From Antedon mediterranea (taxonomy: Eukaryota; Echinodermata; Crinoidea; Comatulida; Antedonidae): 64,000 bases of DNA. The DNA is taken from NCBI RefSeq assembly GCF_964355755.1, contig NC_092671.1, positions 20,612,001-20,676,000 on the forward strand, in the 5' to 3' direction. Positions 13,243 to 26,231 of the stretch are shown in pieces. The notes below the pieces were generated by a model. That model searched no databases. It was not told where the DNA came from and saw only the letters and a list, made by a program, of their open reading frames with translations. The translations under genes were made by a program, and so were the position numbers. The first letter of the stretch is position 1; each line of letters opens with the position of its first letter.

Positions 13243-13660
13243 TTACAACTCCCTGGTCTGAGTGAGATTGAGCCAAACGAACTCAAAATAAAAAAAAACA
13301 CACAGAAATTTAGTGACGAAGTATGACGTTGCAGTAGTGGATAGGCTATTTCCTGGAATGCCAAAAATGTCTTTAACACGCCGCCGCTAAAAAGGGAGAA
13401 GTCTATGCGTTGCTGTTAAACCATGTGCTGCGCTAGGAACATGTTAGGTCTATAAAATGGACTATACTATTTTACGAAACTATAAAGAGGATGGGTTGTT
13501 ATGATAATGATATGGGGCGTGTTTATGAATATATTTTCAAAAGAACCGTAAGACTATGTATACGTTATCGGGTATATATATTTTTTCACAATACTGTAAT
13601 TGCCGGTGGTTAAGTTGAAAATCGAGGAAACATGCAAATAGACAGGCCAGGGAGTTGTAA
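13243..13660. mobile_element. 418-bp MITE-like unit, TTACAACTCCCTGG ends
   Basis: The left end TTACAACTCCCTGG is matched in inverse by CCAGGGAGTTGTAA at 13647-13660. The right end also begins a 22-bp perfect palindrome (13647-13668). No coding sequence inside. Confidence 0.6.
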
Positions 13661-13668
13661 CTCCCTGG

Positions 13669-14803
13669 ACAGGCTAATGCAAACGTGGCATGCCCTTGCT
13701 AATAAAACGTGTTGGGTTGGGAGTTATACAGAACGTAATGGAATTCTGTACCGTGTCCTGTGATGTACAGTATTTGATATATTTTTTTATATCTTTTATT
13801 AATATACATTATTATAAATATATTATTAATACTAGTGTAGGCTAGGTACTCGGCAAGCTAGGCCTACGTGTATTGTATATATACAAAAAAGACGTCAGCT
13901 CTGTACAGGCTCGTCGAACGGTCCAAGTTTTATTTTCTCGCACAAAGATTGTAATTGTAAACATCGGACGCTAATAGTCGGTCAACATGCGGCACATGGT
14001 GTGGGCGGATCATCTTATCAGGCGGGTAAGGGAAGTCACCGATGTGACGGCGTATTGTCATTCTTCAAAGAAAACACTGTTTTTGAATAAACCGCCTTAA
14101 TTAGGATAGCGCGTGCCAACTGTTTATTTATAGTAAATCCAATTAATTTTTGCTTGCTTCTATTGTTTAAAGATCCTTAAAATACTGTCGATTTAGTATC
14201 GACGCATTGTCTAAATACTATCGAATTACTGTCGGTAACTAACTGCAAGTTCGACGTCGAACTTTTTTTCAGCGGGTAGCCTTGAAATAACTCATTGTTT
14301 ACTTGACATGGTGACAATGAATTTCGTTGAATTAAACTATACGTTGAAAGCCGTTCAACGCAACGCAACGAAAACGTGTTAAATGCGTTGGGATTTTTGC
14401 AATAATTCTGTACTGTACTGTAGATTACAAAGTGTACGATTTTATGTGCGTAAATTTGGTTCTATTAGCAAAGACGTCCTAATTAATTTAACAGATATTA
14501 TTTAATTTTTCTTTTTAAGGCTATGAACTCAATTTTTCCTGGTAATTTTGAAGTGTACTTTGCTATTTCTGTTCCACAATATCAATTGTGTAATCCTGCT
14601 TTATTTTCTATATCAAGAGGGAGGGTAAATATTACTAAAAATTGTTTTGTTAATCGTTTGCCTAAGTTATACCACTCACTATGTAAAGTTGATGGATCTG
14701 TTGATTTTTTTTTTATTCACTTGTTTCCGTCACAAGGTTTTGTCTAATGTCAGTAATATCTAAATGTTGTCTTGTTATTGATGATTGTTGCTTGTATATT
14801 ATA
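13669..14803. other. No gene recognised
   Basis: AT-rich. A 74-codon plus-strand ORF (14523-14747) follows a plausible splice acceptor (TTTTTAAGG) but has no known motif. Short tracts such as GTCGGTAAC and GCGTTGCGTT occur without clear repeat structure. Confidence 0.4.
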
Positions 14804-14808
14804 TTTTA

Positions 14809-16721
14809 CAGTGTTCTCCCCAGGCCTTTGAAGCGTCACGGTACCGTGACGCTTGGGTTCTCTACCGTGACGCTTTACGGTCGGCCGTGACGCTTAAAAC
14901 CTTATCCGTGACGCTTAAAAATATCAACCACAACAATCTAAAAATAGATTAACAGGCAGGTACGGTACTTTTTCTAGAGCTGAGGCGCGGCATGCATAAA
15001 GAGCCTAATGCATACGAGACACGTGACATGACCACTAGACTGCGTAACAAAGTGTTAAACAACTGAGACTCGCTTTCACCGGCCGCCGCCGCCGCCGAGA
15101 GATGTAAACACGTGTTTTGTTACTGCCATGTCTCTCTTTCGATCTCTAGTATTTGGCTGTTGTCTAAAGTGTAGTAACTTGTATATTGTAAATAAAGTAA
15201 ATGATTGATTGTATTGTTTTTCTTGTAAAAATGTTATGTGTATTAAAAATAAATATCGATGATATTATTATTTTCAATATCACACTGAATTAATCGACTC
15301 TATCGGTGGGATTTACTCTTTCGTTGGTAACATACGCACGTCATCAAATGATTTCTAGGCGCAATTCAATGCTAGCTGCTTTGATCATATAATACATTCA
15401 AGAAGGCTACGATCGTTTTCCTATTTGCTAGTGCGCTAAAGTCTTATTTCACTTAACTTAAGGTACATTTGTACATCGGTGCTAGAATGTTTTAGGCCCT
15501 ACTTCGTGAGAAAGTCGAGTGACAAGGGATGTCACATGGTATTGTGATATCAGTACTGCGATACTGTATGTCACATGGTGCTTTCACCGGCCGCCGCCGA
15601 GAGATGTAAGCACGTGTTTTGTTACTGCCATGTCTCTCTTTCGAATGTTTTCCTATTTCCTTGTGCGCTATGAAGTCTTATTTCCGGGCAACTTGAGGTG
15701 TCTTACTAATGAGTAAGCCTAGTTTTATTTCATCGGGACTTGCCCCCGATATTTGTATTTGAACGCAAAAAATGTTTTTTTATCGCATATGTTTACCCGC
15801 CGGCGGAAAAAAAAGTAGGCTACGATCGTTTTTAATGTTTGCTAACGCGCTATGAGGTGTCGTTTCCGGCTAACTACAGTTGCCTACTGATGAGGCATAT
15901 TTTTTTTCATATATCGCGTACAGTATGTTTACCTGCGGAAAAGTAGGCTCAATCGGGCTGTTTGCTAGCGCGCTATGAAGTGTCCTTTCCGGCCAACTAC
16001 AGAGTTGTCCTACTGATGAGTAGGCATTTTTTATTTCATCGGGGAATTCCCCTTGACGTTCGTAATGAACGCAAAAAATGTTTCTTATCGCGTATGTTTA
16101 CCGGCGGAAAAAGCAGGCTACGATCGTGCGGTTTGCTAGCGCGCTATGAAGTGTCTTTCCGGCCAACTACAGAGTTGTTCTACTCATGAGTAGGCCTAGT
16201 TTTATTTCATCGGGGAATTCCCCTTGACGTTCGTATTGAACGCAAAAACATTTTTTTATCGCGTATGTTTACTGGCGGAAAAAGTATGCTACGATGGTTT
16301 TACTGTTTGCTAGTGCGCTATAAAGTTTCGTTTCCGGCCAACTAGAGTTGTCCTACTGATGAGTAGGCTAATAGATTAGGCCTATTTTTTTCATTGGGGC
16401 TTCCCCCTGACGTTCGTAATGAACGCAAAAAATGTTTCTTCGCGTATGTTTACCGGCGGAAAAAGTTGGCTACGATCGTTTTGTTGTTTGCTAGCGCGCT
16501 ATAAGTGTTATTTCCGGCCAAACCAGAGGTGTCATTCAACATAAATGTTATGTGCGAGAGTACCATTTCCGGCCATCTAGGGGGTAAATTACCAAAAATC
16601 GCTTCGCCACAGCCCCAACCATGGTGGGGCTGTGACTCAAGTACTTAGTGTCGGAATGCCCCCCCCCCGAGGGGGGGGGGCCGAAGTGTGACGCTTGATG
16701 TGAATCCTGGGGAGAACACTG
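14809..16721. mobile_element. 1.9 kb non-autonomous DNA transposon, CAGTGTTCTCCCCAGG ends
   Basis: Inverted ends CAGTGTTCTCCCCAGG (14809) and CCTGGGGAGAACACTG (ends 16721). The flanks TTTTA (14804-14808) and TTTTA (16722-16726) look like a 5-bp target duplication. Subterminal GTGACGCTT copies are clustered at 14843-14920, with one copy near the right end. Internal tandem units carry GCTACGATCG, GTTTGCTAGCGCGCTATGA and TTTCCGGCCAACTA. No transposase ORF. The ends recall hAT-type elements, but the duplication length does not decide the superfamily. Confidence 0.75.
15800..16540. repeat. Tandem repeat of about 171-181 bp inside the transposon
   Basis: GGCTACGAT markers at 16117, 16288 and about 16468, with older copies at about 15405 and 15821. 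Each unit has a CCTACTGATGAGTAGG hairpin-like block, a TTCATCGGGGAATTCCCC block (16035 and 16207) and CGCGTATGTTTAC(C/T)GGCGGAAA. Confidence 0.75.
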
Positions 16722-17920
16722 TTTTATGACTTTCAACCCTGTTAATTGTGACGTTTGGTCACTGTAGGGTGATGAAGAAATAAAAAAAATATATATTTTT
16801 ATTATTATTAGTAAGAAAACGTATAATAACTGTAGTATTTCAACCAAGCTACCCTCTGATTAATAATGGAAGGATCCATTTGAGTATCAACCCTTTTTTA
16901 GAACACAAACATTCAAGAATTGTATAATCTTTAAGTCTGTAAGTCCAAATGCAAATTACTATATTTAGTGTATAAAAAATCTTTTATCATAGGTATATTT
17001 CAAACCAATGAGACTATGTATTTAAAGTTACTTTGATAAACTATACATTTATTTATTTTTAAAAAGTTTTCTCCAAAAAATACAAATTGCACAAATCAAA
17101 TCTTTTAAGTAAAATGATCTCAGATCATTTTAATAAGAAAAGGGTACAAACTTTAACATTCTGTGAGTCCATCTCTGTTGGAGTATAGAGTCCTTTCATA
17201 AATCCTGTAGTTCTAATAACCTAAAAAAAAAATTTAAATTAAAAAATTTTAATCTATTGAAAATACAAATTAAGTAGAGGAAAATTGAGGAAAAATGAAA
17301 AAAATACACATGAATTCATACAGTATGTTGGTTTAAAAAATGTTTTTATCTTAATTAAACCAACATTTTGAGAGATTTGTTAATATTTGAAAGGGTTGGA
17401 ATGTCTGAACATACCTACTTTTAACAAAAGGCAAATGCCTAAACATTCAAAGAGGCAGAACTTCAATTTGGGATGTGGAGTACAGACAGAACTATTATTG
17501 TAGTTGTTGCACACTACAGGTTGTACGCGATCGCCATTCCAAACCTCAGAGACGCTTCAGTAAAATAGATGCGTCTCATTGACCTGCTTCCTAATTACCA
17601 AACCTCGTGAATATTAATGAGATACACGCCCACTAACGCAGAACGGTCTACTGTAGTACCGCTTGGACGGAAGTGCATCATTTAGACGCATGCATACCGA
17701 TTCAGAATAATAGTCTTCTATTTTTGGAATATATACATATACCATATTTCTTTTTGTTCTGTTATATTTTACATACGGTAAGTACTATTTCAATCAAATA
17801 ACAATTTGGTCAGACTCGTCAAATTGCAAGGCTGCATATTGTTATACTTCCTCTCTGATTACACGTTTTCATACACATGCATACGCAAACTTTAGGAAAT
17901 GTTGAGAAAAATAATATAAT
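16722..17920. other. No gene recognised
   Basis: AT-rich with poly-A and poly-T runs. The block 17520-17700 is GC-richer (ACGCGATCGCCATTCC, GAGACGC repeats) but has no RNA or protein signature I can name. Confidence 0.4.
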
Positions 17921-17923
17921 ATT

Positions 17924-18745
17924 ATTTATTTATTTATTTATTTATTCAATTTCTGCCATATACATAACAAAGAAGACAAAACAATTATAAAAGGAGGCAC
18001 GGAAAGACCAAACAGGTGCTAAACACCTATGCTAGTTGGTCAACCCAGAACAGAGAAAAATAAATAAATTACGTTCTACAATAAAAGCATCGACAAGAAA
18101 GCGACCAACTACACACATTTTCAATATCAAAATTATTTAAAAAATAAATATTGAGATAATTAAGTAATTTGGTTTTAAAAGAACTAACAGAAATATTAAG
18201 TTGCGGATTTCACTAGGTAAGTTATTCCAAATTCTGGTAACACGTGGGATATATGATTGAAAAGAAAATTCAGTTCTGCAGCGACGAATATCAAAAAGAG
18301 TACCAACAGAAGAAGAGCTACGAGTAACACGTTGTGGATTACGAATATTAAATAAATTGTCGGTATTAATTATATTAGAATTGAAAATCTTAAAGAGAAA
18401 AACGATATCAGTAAAGTGACGCCTATAACATAATGGTAATAAATTGCATGTTTGAAGTCTGCATTTGTAATCAGCTTCAAAATTATTTAAAATAAATTTA
18501 GTTGCTCTACGCTGAACTCCCTCAAGTTGTCTTATATAAGTTTTGTAATTGGGAGACCAGACAGTAGAGCAGTATTCAAGGTAACTACGAACAATACTTA
18601 AATAAAGAGACCGTTTTACATGTGAATTACAATGGAAACTAACACGTTTAACCAGGCCTAACATACGATTTGCTTTGGAAATAATATAATTATAATGAGC
18701 CTTCCAAGATAACTGAGAATCAATTATGATACCAAGATCATTCAT
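17924..18745 (-). pseudogene. LINE ORF2 C-terminal fragment with 3' tail
   Basis: The minus-strand ORF reads DLGIIIDSQLSWKAHYNYII, then LYLSIVRSYLEYCSTVWSP, LEGVQRRATKFI and RVTRIWNNLPSEIRNL: the thumb and C-terminal region after the RT domain of CR1/Jockey-group non-LTR retrotransposons. The catalytic FADD region is missing (5' truncation). A frameshift near the end disrupts the final residues. Downstream on the minus strand lies an (AAAT)n tail at 17924-17947, as expected of a LINE 3' end. Confidence 0.85.
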
Positions 18746-19010
18746 TTCACTAACTCATTATTATTATTCTATTCATTTACTGCAGACCGGAACAAAAAAA
18801 AAAACAGGCCACTCGTCAGTGTGCTGTGTGAAAGAGTAATTTTTGTTGCATGTTATCAGGATTTAAATACTCTTTATTTTGATATGTAAATTGGTTATTA
18901 TTATTATTAATATTATGTAAATTGAATTTTTGAGTCTTTCTCATTATCAAATTCTGGCTAATTTAGTATTGAATTGAAGCTAATTTATATTTCTGTTTGA
19001 TAAACCACAT

Positions 19011-19106
19011 TGTGACTCAAGTACTTAGTGTCGGAATGCCCCCCCCCCCTCATGGGGGGGGGGGGCGGAAGCGTGACGTTTGATGTGAATCCTGGGGAGA
19101 ACACTG
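19011..19106. mobile_element. Right-end fragment of the same CAGTGTTCTCCCC family
   Basis: Nearly identical to 16631-16721, from TGTGACTCAAGTACTTAGTG through a poly-C/poly-G hairpin to GGGGAGAACACTG. Only the right end is present, so this is a deleted copy or a solo end. Confidence 0.75.
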
Positions 19107-19321
19107 AAGAAATGTCCTGAAGAAATTTAAGAAGCTTTTTTCTTATTTTTGGCGGTTCGAAAAGCAATTAAAATAATATAAAATTTAAATACTAGAATTA
19201 TATAAAAATGTATACTTATGAACATAGGCTAGTCAATTTAGCATTTTGAGTGAAACAAATTGCAAACAGATATTTTTCTTTTTTAAATGGTCACATGTGA
19301 TAAAGGAGATCAAAATTTGAG

Positions 19322-21400
19322 CATCACACCTCTGTCACTCATCCCGGTGATATGCAAATTAGCTTAAATATGCAAATTAGGCAGAAATTACAGGGTTATC
19401 ATATCTCAAAAACTACTAGTCCGAGAGAGCAGTTGATTTTTTCGAAAACTTGTTCAGAATGTACATATTTATATTTGCTCTAATGAAACATTTTACGAAA
19501 AAATGACCGGTAGTACAACATTTGACCCTTGACCCCATTTCTCAATGTTTGCATACACAATGTGACTAAAATGTCTGTAGAGACTTTATTTTGCCATCAA
19601 ATGACCCTGATATAGCTTCCTAATAGTCAGCATAGGACCACTTTATAATTCCCAAATTCATACCTTTGTCACACACCTCGAAAGTATGCAAATTAGTAGT
19701 ACAAGTTAAATAAAATATGCAAATAAGGGGGAAAATTTACAGTTGTCCTATCTCGAAAACTACTAATGCTAGAGAGTTGATTTTTTCACAGCTGTATTCA
19801 GAATATACATATTTCTATTTGCTCCAATGAAAGAAACATTTTACAAGAAAATGACCGGAGGTATGACATTTGACCCTTGACCCCATTTCTCAATATTGCA
19901 TATTACAAATTTGATACTGCAACAAAAAATGTGACATGACAACAAAAAATTAGAATTGTTCGTAATTCAATAAAGTCAATCTTATTTTGAATTTACATAT
20001 CCCAACAAACATAATACAAAACATAAAGATAGTCAAGTATCAACTTCCTGGGAAAATTGAGATCTATGTTACTATGTTGGATGTATTATGTTCGTAAAAT
20101 GGTGTCATTTAGAAAACTGCCTCTCCAAGATGAGTACTTTTTTTTTCTTTATTTGATATCTGAATGATACTTATACTTAATAGAAAGACAAAAACACACA
20201 CAAAAAAATTACATGTATTGCACACATTTATTATAATCCGTAAATTAGTTGACACCGTTACGCACATCATCAACAGTTCTTCAACAATTTGCCTGAAACT
20301 TTGCAAGAACATGAACAAAGAATGAGATGCCTACTTGCAATCAGCAAGTTCAAACCTCACTTTGAACATACCATATGGTTGTTTGTAAACCCAGCTTTGT
20401 ATAATAAACACAAAATTCAATAGTTGATTATGTTGGTAACAAAGACACCAACAATTTTGACTGTTGATTCACGTCATCGCAGCTTTAAATTTGACTTGTA
20501 TCCAGACGTTTTATTGTGTATATTATTAGTTGTACTGCTGGGGCTTCCTTATCAACGACCAGCAATGACAGACTAGCGCTCTGCACATGTGGTGTGGGCC
20601 AATCTTCCAAATGACGTTCGTAACAGACTTGACACAACACACGTAAACATGTTTTGAATTGTTTTTTTTAACTGATATAAATAGCCATACAAAATTATTA
20701 AACTTTCCAATGTTTTAGTTAGATAAGAATAAGATATAAATTACAAATAATTCGTTGATTGAATAAACCTGTGTTAACTCGCAAGCTAGCCCCATATGAT
20801 GTTCGTAACATTTCTTGACACGACATGTTACGAACATAAGCCTGTGTTTACCATTCAAATCAAATTACATAATTGCTATTTTTTCAAATTCTCTAAAAAG
20901 ATTTTTATGTCACAATTTGGTGTCTATTTTTGGTACATAAATTACATTTATTAAGTTCAGAAAAAAATTCCGCTGGGGTTTCATTCTTAATATTATCTTA
21001 CATATTACCTATATCAACAACTTACATGATCGTAAAATATACAGTATGTTCATTTAAATACATTAAGACTAATTAGCAACATGTTTTAAAGAAATATATA
21101 AAATCTCTGCAGTATCATATTTGTACATATATATAATGAAATTAAAATGAAATTAATTTGGCTCAAATACAAGTTTCTAATAGTCAACATAGAATTGTTA
21201 AGTGAAACTCAAAACCACACCTGTATCACTAAACTCCAAAGTATGCAAATTATTAGTACAAGTTACATGAAATATGAAAATTAGGAGGTGAAATTGCAGG
21301 TTCTTATATATCGAAAATCACTAAGGCTAGAGAGTTGATTTTTTCAAAAACTTGTTCAGAATGTACATATTTATATTTGCTCTATTATAATGTGATGTTT
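19322..21400. repeat. Dispersed/tandem TTGACCCTTGACCCC repeat family, three copies
   Basis: Copies at about 19322-19560, 19640-19895 and 21185-21390 share TATGCAAATTAG, AAACTACTA..C.AGAGAG, TTGATTTTTTC, ATGTACATATTTATATTTGC and, in the first two, TTGACCCTTGACCCC. The same sequence style recurs at 37890-38110 and inside the 3 kb foldback at 40.8-43.8 kb, so this is probably foldback-type transposon debris. Confidence 0.55.
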
Positions 21401-23500
21401 GATGATGAAAATAAATTATTAATACTAAATACTATAGCCTATATTATTTCAATTACTTACAAATCAAAACAGGGTAAAATCAGGGATTGTTTAAAGATGT
21501 ATTGTCTCTTTGACTAATTAAAAAAAAAAAAAAATAGTTCGAAAAAAAGTGGGTCATTTTGAAGTATCATATAGTTATTAACTTCCACCAAAAATTAGTC
21601 GAAAAAAAAATCATTTAACTGAAATAACTTCCATCCAGTCAAAGTTTTCGATGAAAACATATATCTCATAATGCAACACACTTGTTTTATGCAAAATCAT
21701 AAAACATTTTTCAATGGTGGCGAGTTGTGAACAATCCTAATAAGCATCATGCATACTCATGATTTGAACTCTTTGTTTACTTTCGTTCACGACAATTTAC
21801 CAGACGAAATGTAATCAAATTAATGTACCTGTTAATTATGTAAACTTGTTGTTTTTGGCTCGAATTTTCGACTTAAAGTGAATAACTTTAATGTTACTTT
21901 AATATGGTCAATTTAGATTTAGAATATGTTGACTTTCATTTTTTAGTGTTTCAAGGGACAATACATCTTTAAGCCGCTCATAAAATAATTGTCAGAACAA
22001 TTTGTCGGCGACAATCAAAAGAAGAACCGATAACCATTTTAATTAATAACTAGAATTTAATTTGTCACGGTACTGTATCCATACCTTACGGTAATTATAG
22101 AGGCCGCTATGTAAGATAGATAGGAGATCAAATAGGCTATTGCAATGGTTTTCAGCAAGCCAGCTGTGTGGCTTAATGTCTTAAGATGAGGCTCTAGCTT
22201 AAGGGGATTAAAGGTTCGATTCTCTACTTGACGTCTTTTTTTTTTTTTTTTTTTAATTTAAGACAGATTATTTAGAGGGTTAGGTTTTTAATATTTACCA
22301 GAGTACATGGTTTTTTTAAACCAATATTATAAAATAATACTGTTGATTGAGGAAAGATGAATCTACCATAGCATTGACACTATGGATATATAAGAATACG
22401 ATTTACCCACAAAAGTGTACATGCAGAAATTAACCAGATGTTAATTACAAAGTTACTGCCTTGATGTTTATTCCATAACACGCTACGTTTTATTTTAAGG
22501 GAAATCACGTGCTGAAGAACAACGGGTGCACAGGAAAGTTTACTCGTCCCATCTCCTACCACCACATAACATTATTTTAAAACGATTACATTTAAATAAT
22601 GTTAAAGACCCCTTCCCTATAATTTGTGACGTTTTGTAAAAATAATACATACAGTATTACTTTAAAAACATTAAACCAGGTCATTCCTTGTCTTAAATGT
22701 ACGTTTTATGGTAAATTAGGAGTAAATTATGATAAAATGTGAGAAACAATGCACTACTTAAGTAGCTCGCAGCGAATGACCTCTTGTGGACGGTCTTTAG
22801 GCCAAGCCTAGCTGGTAAACATCGGTAACGTACAAACATCGTATGCTAGCTATATACCTAGTCTGACGTTGTATAGTTGCTGCATTAATTGTCTTTCTAT
22901 TTTTGCCAGACTCCGTTGATACAAATTGGGGAAAACCCGGTATTTTCGCTGAAAAGTTAGGAGTCTTCCATTTGTTTTGGGCTCACGATCGATCGAAAAG
23001 TTGGTGAATTACAGAAGAAAAACAAAAACATCAATCCGCAATGCATTTTGGGATTTATAGCAGGCCGCTATAATTATTAGAATCAACTTATTTTTCACAT
23101 TTTTAACCGTTTAAAGATGAAAAAAGGACCATATAGTTATTTTTACATTCTAACAAGCAAAAACTTATCACTAGAAGTAAGAATGAGACTATTCAATGTA
23201 TACGTCAGAAGCATATTCATGTACAACTCGATCGCAAAATTAATGACAGACCATCAGACCACCGAAAGAGAGTCATGGAAATGATTAGCGTACGCAATAT
23301 CTACCCAAGTCGAATAGCGTAACGGATGATGATGATAGTTTGTGATCTTAAATTAGATCTAAAAAACGTAGGGAAAGGATCTTTAACATTTAATTAGTAT
23401 AATTATAAACAATCATATGAACAGTAATTTGGAAAAGCACATTCTCTCCTCACCTGTAAATGAAATATATAGGCCCTAATTAGCATAATAAATACTCGAT
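21400..23500. other. No gene recognised; possible SINE at 22165-22255
   Basis: Mostly AT-rich. At 22165-22255 a GTGTGGCTTAATGTC box, then AGGTTCGATTCTC (B-box-like) and a T21-type run resemble a degenerate tRNA-derived SINE. Elsewhere only short ORFs. Confidence 0.35.
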
Positions 23501-23504
23501 CGTC

Positions 23505-23640
23505 TTGTTTGGAATTACTCCCTTCTTGTTTGTTGGGCCCGATCATCTCTGGTACACCGATCGTCTTAACACCTTGTTGGGCCCGATCGTCTCACGCTTT
23601 GGGATCGATAGTCTTACAATGGGCCCGATCGTCTGTTCCC
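23505..23640. repeat. Irregular array of CCCGATCGTCT motifs
   Basis: Variants of GGGCCCGATCGTCT occur at about 23499, 23537, 23559, 23580, 23604 and 23622, spaced about 20-25 bp, with two more at 28057 and 28077. The motif core CGATCG is palindromic. Function unknown. Confidence 0.55.
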
Positions 23641-23697
23641 CGATACGGTACCATATCTTTTTTTAAACAAACACGGCGTAAAGTAAACGCCGTGTTT

Positions 23698-23770
23698 AGG
23701 ATTCCGGCACCGGAACTCAACTGCCCAGCGTTAGAGGGAATCCGACACGCTATTGCGCATGCCCAGAGCG
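23698..23770. repeat. One arm of a distant inverted repeat
   Basis: The block containing AGGATTCCGGCACCGGAACT and GAATCCGACACGCTATTGCG is found in inverse orientation at 27819-27899, about 4.1 kb away. Probably two copies of a dispersed element. Confidence 0.65.
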
Positions 23771-23864
23771 AGGTAATCGGCGACTCTATACTTATCAACA
23801 GCGATGGATCATTTCATAGCTGCGCCACACACGGCGAACTAGCCTAGATGCTGCGCCTACTTAA

Positions 23865-24053
23865 AGCCGATTTTCCACTAGGCGAATTTGTTCGCGCGAA
23901 TCGAACGCGCCAGCTTGTACGCATGTGTATTCATGTTTACGTCTTCCAAATCCTTCTCTACGCATGCGTATTAGCCAACGCCTTCGATTCGCGCCAAAGA
24001 ACTTCGCGCCAAAGAACTTCGCGCGAACAAATTCGCCTAGTGGAAAATCGGCT
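23865..24053. mobile_element. 189-bp MITE, TAA target duplication
   Basis: About 38-bp terminal inverted repeats beginning AGCCGATTTTCCACTAGGCG. TAA lies on both sides (23862-23864 and 24054-24056). The TWA target is typical of PIF/Harbinger-type elements. Internally, a 15-bp AACTTCGCGCCAAAG is duplicated. Confidence 0.85.
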
Positions 24054-24334
24054 TAATGGGATCCACTAATCTAGGCTAGGGTTAGACGTGACCAGTGGGC
24101 CTATAGTATTTATTTTGTAATTTAAAAGTGGTTACTTCATTCATATATAAACTTCATATCATTATGAATTATATAATTACATGACTAGTTTTATGATTTT
24201 TCATAACGCATTATACTGTACATAACAACATGCAATCACAAGTTGATTTGTTGACGGCAGCAGCCACCGCGTGGATGTGAAAAAACTTTTCGGTAAGTCA
24301 GGGTCAGGTATTTGTATGATTTGTTTTTATTTTT

Positions 24335-24396
24335 TTGAATGCGCCTTGAGCACTCTTGAGTGGTATGTGCGCTATAAAAATAATAATAATAATAAA
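24335..24396 (+). mobile_element. LINE 3' end fragment with (TAA)n tail
   Basis: GAATGCGCCTTGAGCACTC, then GTGCGCTATAAAAATAATAA with further TAA repeats. This is the usual 3' terminal layout of CR1/L2-like LINEs in marine invertebrates; only the 3' end is present. Confidence 0.6.
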
Positions 24397-24469
24397 CAGT
24401 ATTTAAATTATATAGCGCCTAATGGATCACTGACCCCTCTAGGTGCTTTACATAGGACCTTAACTAATG

Positions 24470-24760
24470 GTAATAAACTATCCCCCGCCGGACACCATTC
24501 CAGTATTTCTTAGTCGAGGTTTCGGGGATGGAGACAATCAATAATGTGAAAAAAAAAAAAAATGTAACTAAGCTTAACTATGCTTAACTAAGGTAAAACT
24601 ATCCCCCGCCGGACACCATCCCGGTATTTCTGAGTCAAGGTTTCGGGCAAGAATTAAGAATAGAGAGTAAATGAAGCATGCACAACTTAAGCTAGGGTTA
24701 AACTATCCCCCGCCGGACACCATCCCGGTATTTCTGAGTCAAGGTTTCGGGGAAGGAATA
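24470..24760. repeat. Three tandem copies of an AACTATCCCCCGCCGGACAC block
   Basis: Copies of about 55 bp at 24476, 24597 and 24701 (ACTATCCCCCGCCGGACACC, then CGGTATTTCTGAGTCAAGG and TTTCGGG), 104-121 bp apart. They lie just downstream (minus strand) of the L2-like LINE ORF and are probably its 3' UTR. Confidence 0.65.
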
Positions 24761-24778
24761 AATGAATGAATGAATAAG

Positions 24779-26062
24779 TTAATTAATACCGGATGAGAAC
24801 AGATGGGCTTTCAGTCGTGATTTAAAAATACTGACTGAAGGAGCAAGTCTCACAAAGAGTGGAAGTTTGTTCCATAATGAAGTGCTATTGCTGCAAAAGA
24901 TCTTCTACCATAAGCAGTGGATGATTTTGGTAATGTTAGAAGAAATTGATCACCAGACCTTAAAGAGCGCGACGGGATGTATTCAGAAATGAGCTCGCGA
25001 ATATAATCAGGGGCAAGCCCATGTAACGCTTTGTAAGTGATCAGCGAGATTTTAAACGTTATTCTCTTACACACTGGCAGCCAGTGAAGCTCTTTCAACA
25101 CCGGTGTAATACTGTGCCGCTTTTTAGTCAAAGTGATCATCCTTGCAGCAGTGTTTTGAACTAGCTGGAGTTTTGCAATCTCATAGTCAGGTAAGCCACA
25201 TAAAAGACTGTTACAACAGTCAAGACGCGAGCTAACAAATGAATGAGCTTTTTAGCAGATGCTCTATCAAGGTACTTGCGAACTTGACCGATTTTCCTGA
25301 GCGCAAAGTTAGCTGACTTGCAGATGTTATTAATGTGTCCCGACATACTTAGCTTGTTGTCGATTGTAATGCCAAGATTGCGTGCAGAAGGAACCGTTAG
25401 AACAAACTCCGAGCCAACCTGAATTTGGTCAATTTGGTTATTGTTCCGCAAAAACCGGGAGGTGATGTGAAGTACCTCTGTTTTGCTGCTATTAAGTTTG
25501 AGTTTATTGACTACCATCCATTTCTTGACTTCTTGGATGCAAGATTCAAGTTGTGAAATAGCACTATCTGTTTGCAAAGGATTAAACATCATATACAGTT
25601 GTGTATCATCCGCGTACACCATCAGCTCAACTCCATCATAAGAACTAACAATATCTTCTAATGGCGATGTATAAAGCGTGAAACACAGAGGGCCCAGTAC
25701 AGACCCCTGTGGAACACCATCCAGTAGCGGAGACGGATTCGATGTTGACTCTTTAATAGCAACGGATTGAGTGCGGTTGAGCATGTATGATTGAAACCAC
25801 TTGAGAACTGTGCCATCGACTCCATACCGATTTGATAGTCTCTGCAGTAATATTTTGTGATTTATGGTATCAAATGCTGCAGTTAGATCAAGTAACACTA
25901 GTACTGCTTCACTGTGTACATCAACAGCGCAAAGTAAATCATTAATGACACGAATCAGAGAGGTTTCAGTAGAATGGTGTTTACGATAGGCTGATTGTCT
26001 CTTGCCGTGCAGGTCATTTGTTACAAGATGTTTAGTTAACTGAGCGGCAACACATCTCTCCT
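24779..26062 (-). pseudogene. L2/CR1-type LINE ORF2, RT to C-terminus, frameshifted
   Basis: Reads from GKRQSAYRKHHSTETSL through LLDLTAAFDTINHKILLQRL, GVPQGSVLGPLCFTLYTSPL, MVYADDTQLYM (catalytic YADD), VNKLKLNSSKTEVL and LGITIDNKLSM. After a frameshift near 25160 it continues with [20 protein letters not shown] and HGLAPDYI. After a second frameshift near 24885 it reads [20 protein letters not shown] and stops at 24781-24779. The endonuclease domain is absent (5' truncation). RT motifs are intact but the frame is broken twice, so this is an inactive copy. Confidence 0.92.
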
Positions 26063-26231
26063 GTTATTATTATTATTATTATTATTATTAACGCTTAAAA
26101 CAGCATTACGATTCTTAGATAGATCATACTGATACTTATTAATATCATTATCAAGATGGAGGGCGCTGATACAACTGCAAGACCTCTAGGGATTTGTCCC
26201 TCAAATCTTCTTTGTTTTTCTTGTTTTTTTA

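Noticed and set aside
14523-14747. 74-codon ORF after a splice-acceptor-like site
   Set aside because: No homology recognised and no partner exon nearby.
15990-16360. CTGATGAG in the tandem units inside the transposon, possible hammerheads
   Set aside because: No GAAA at a suitable distance and no helices I or III; the motif is part of a CCTACT/AGTAGG hairpin.
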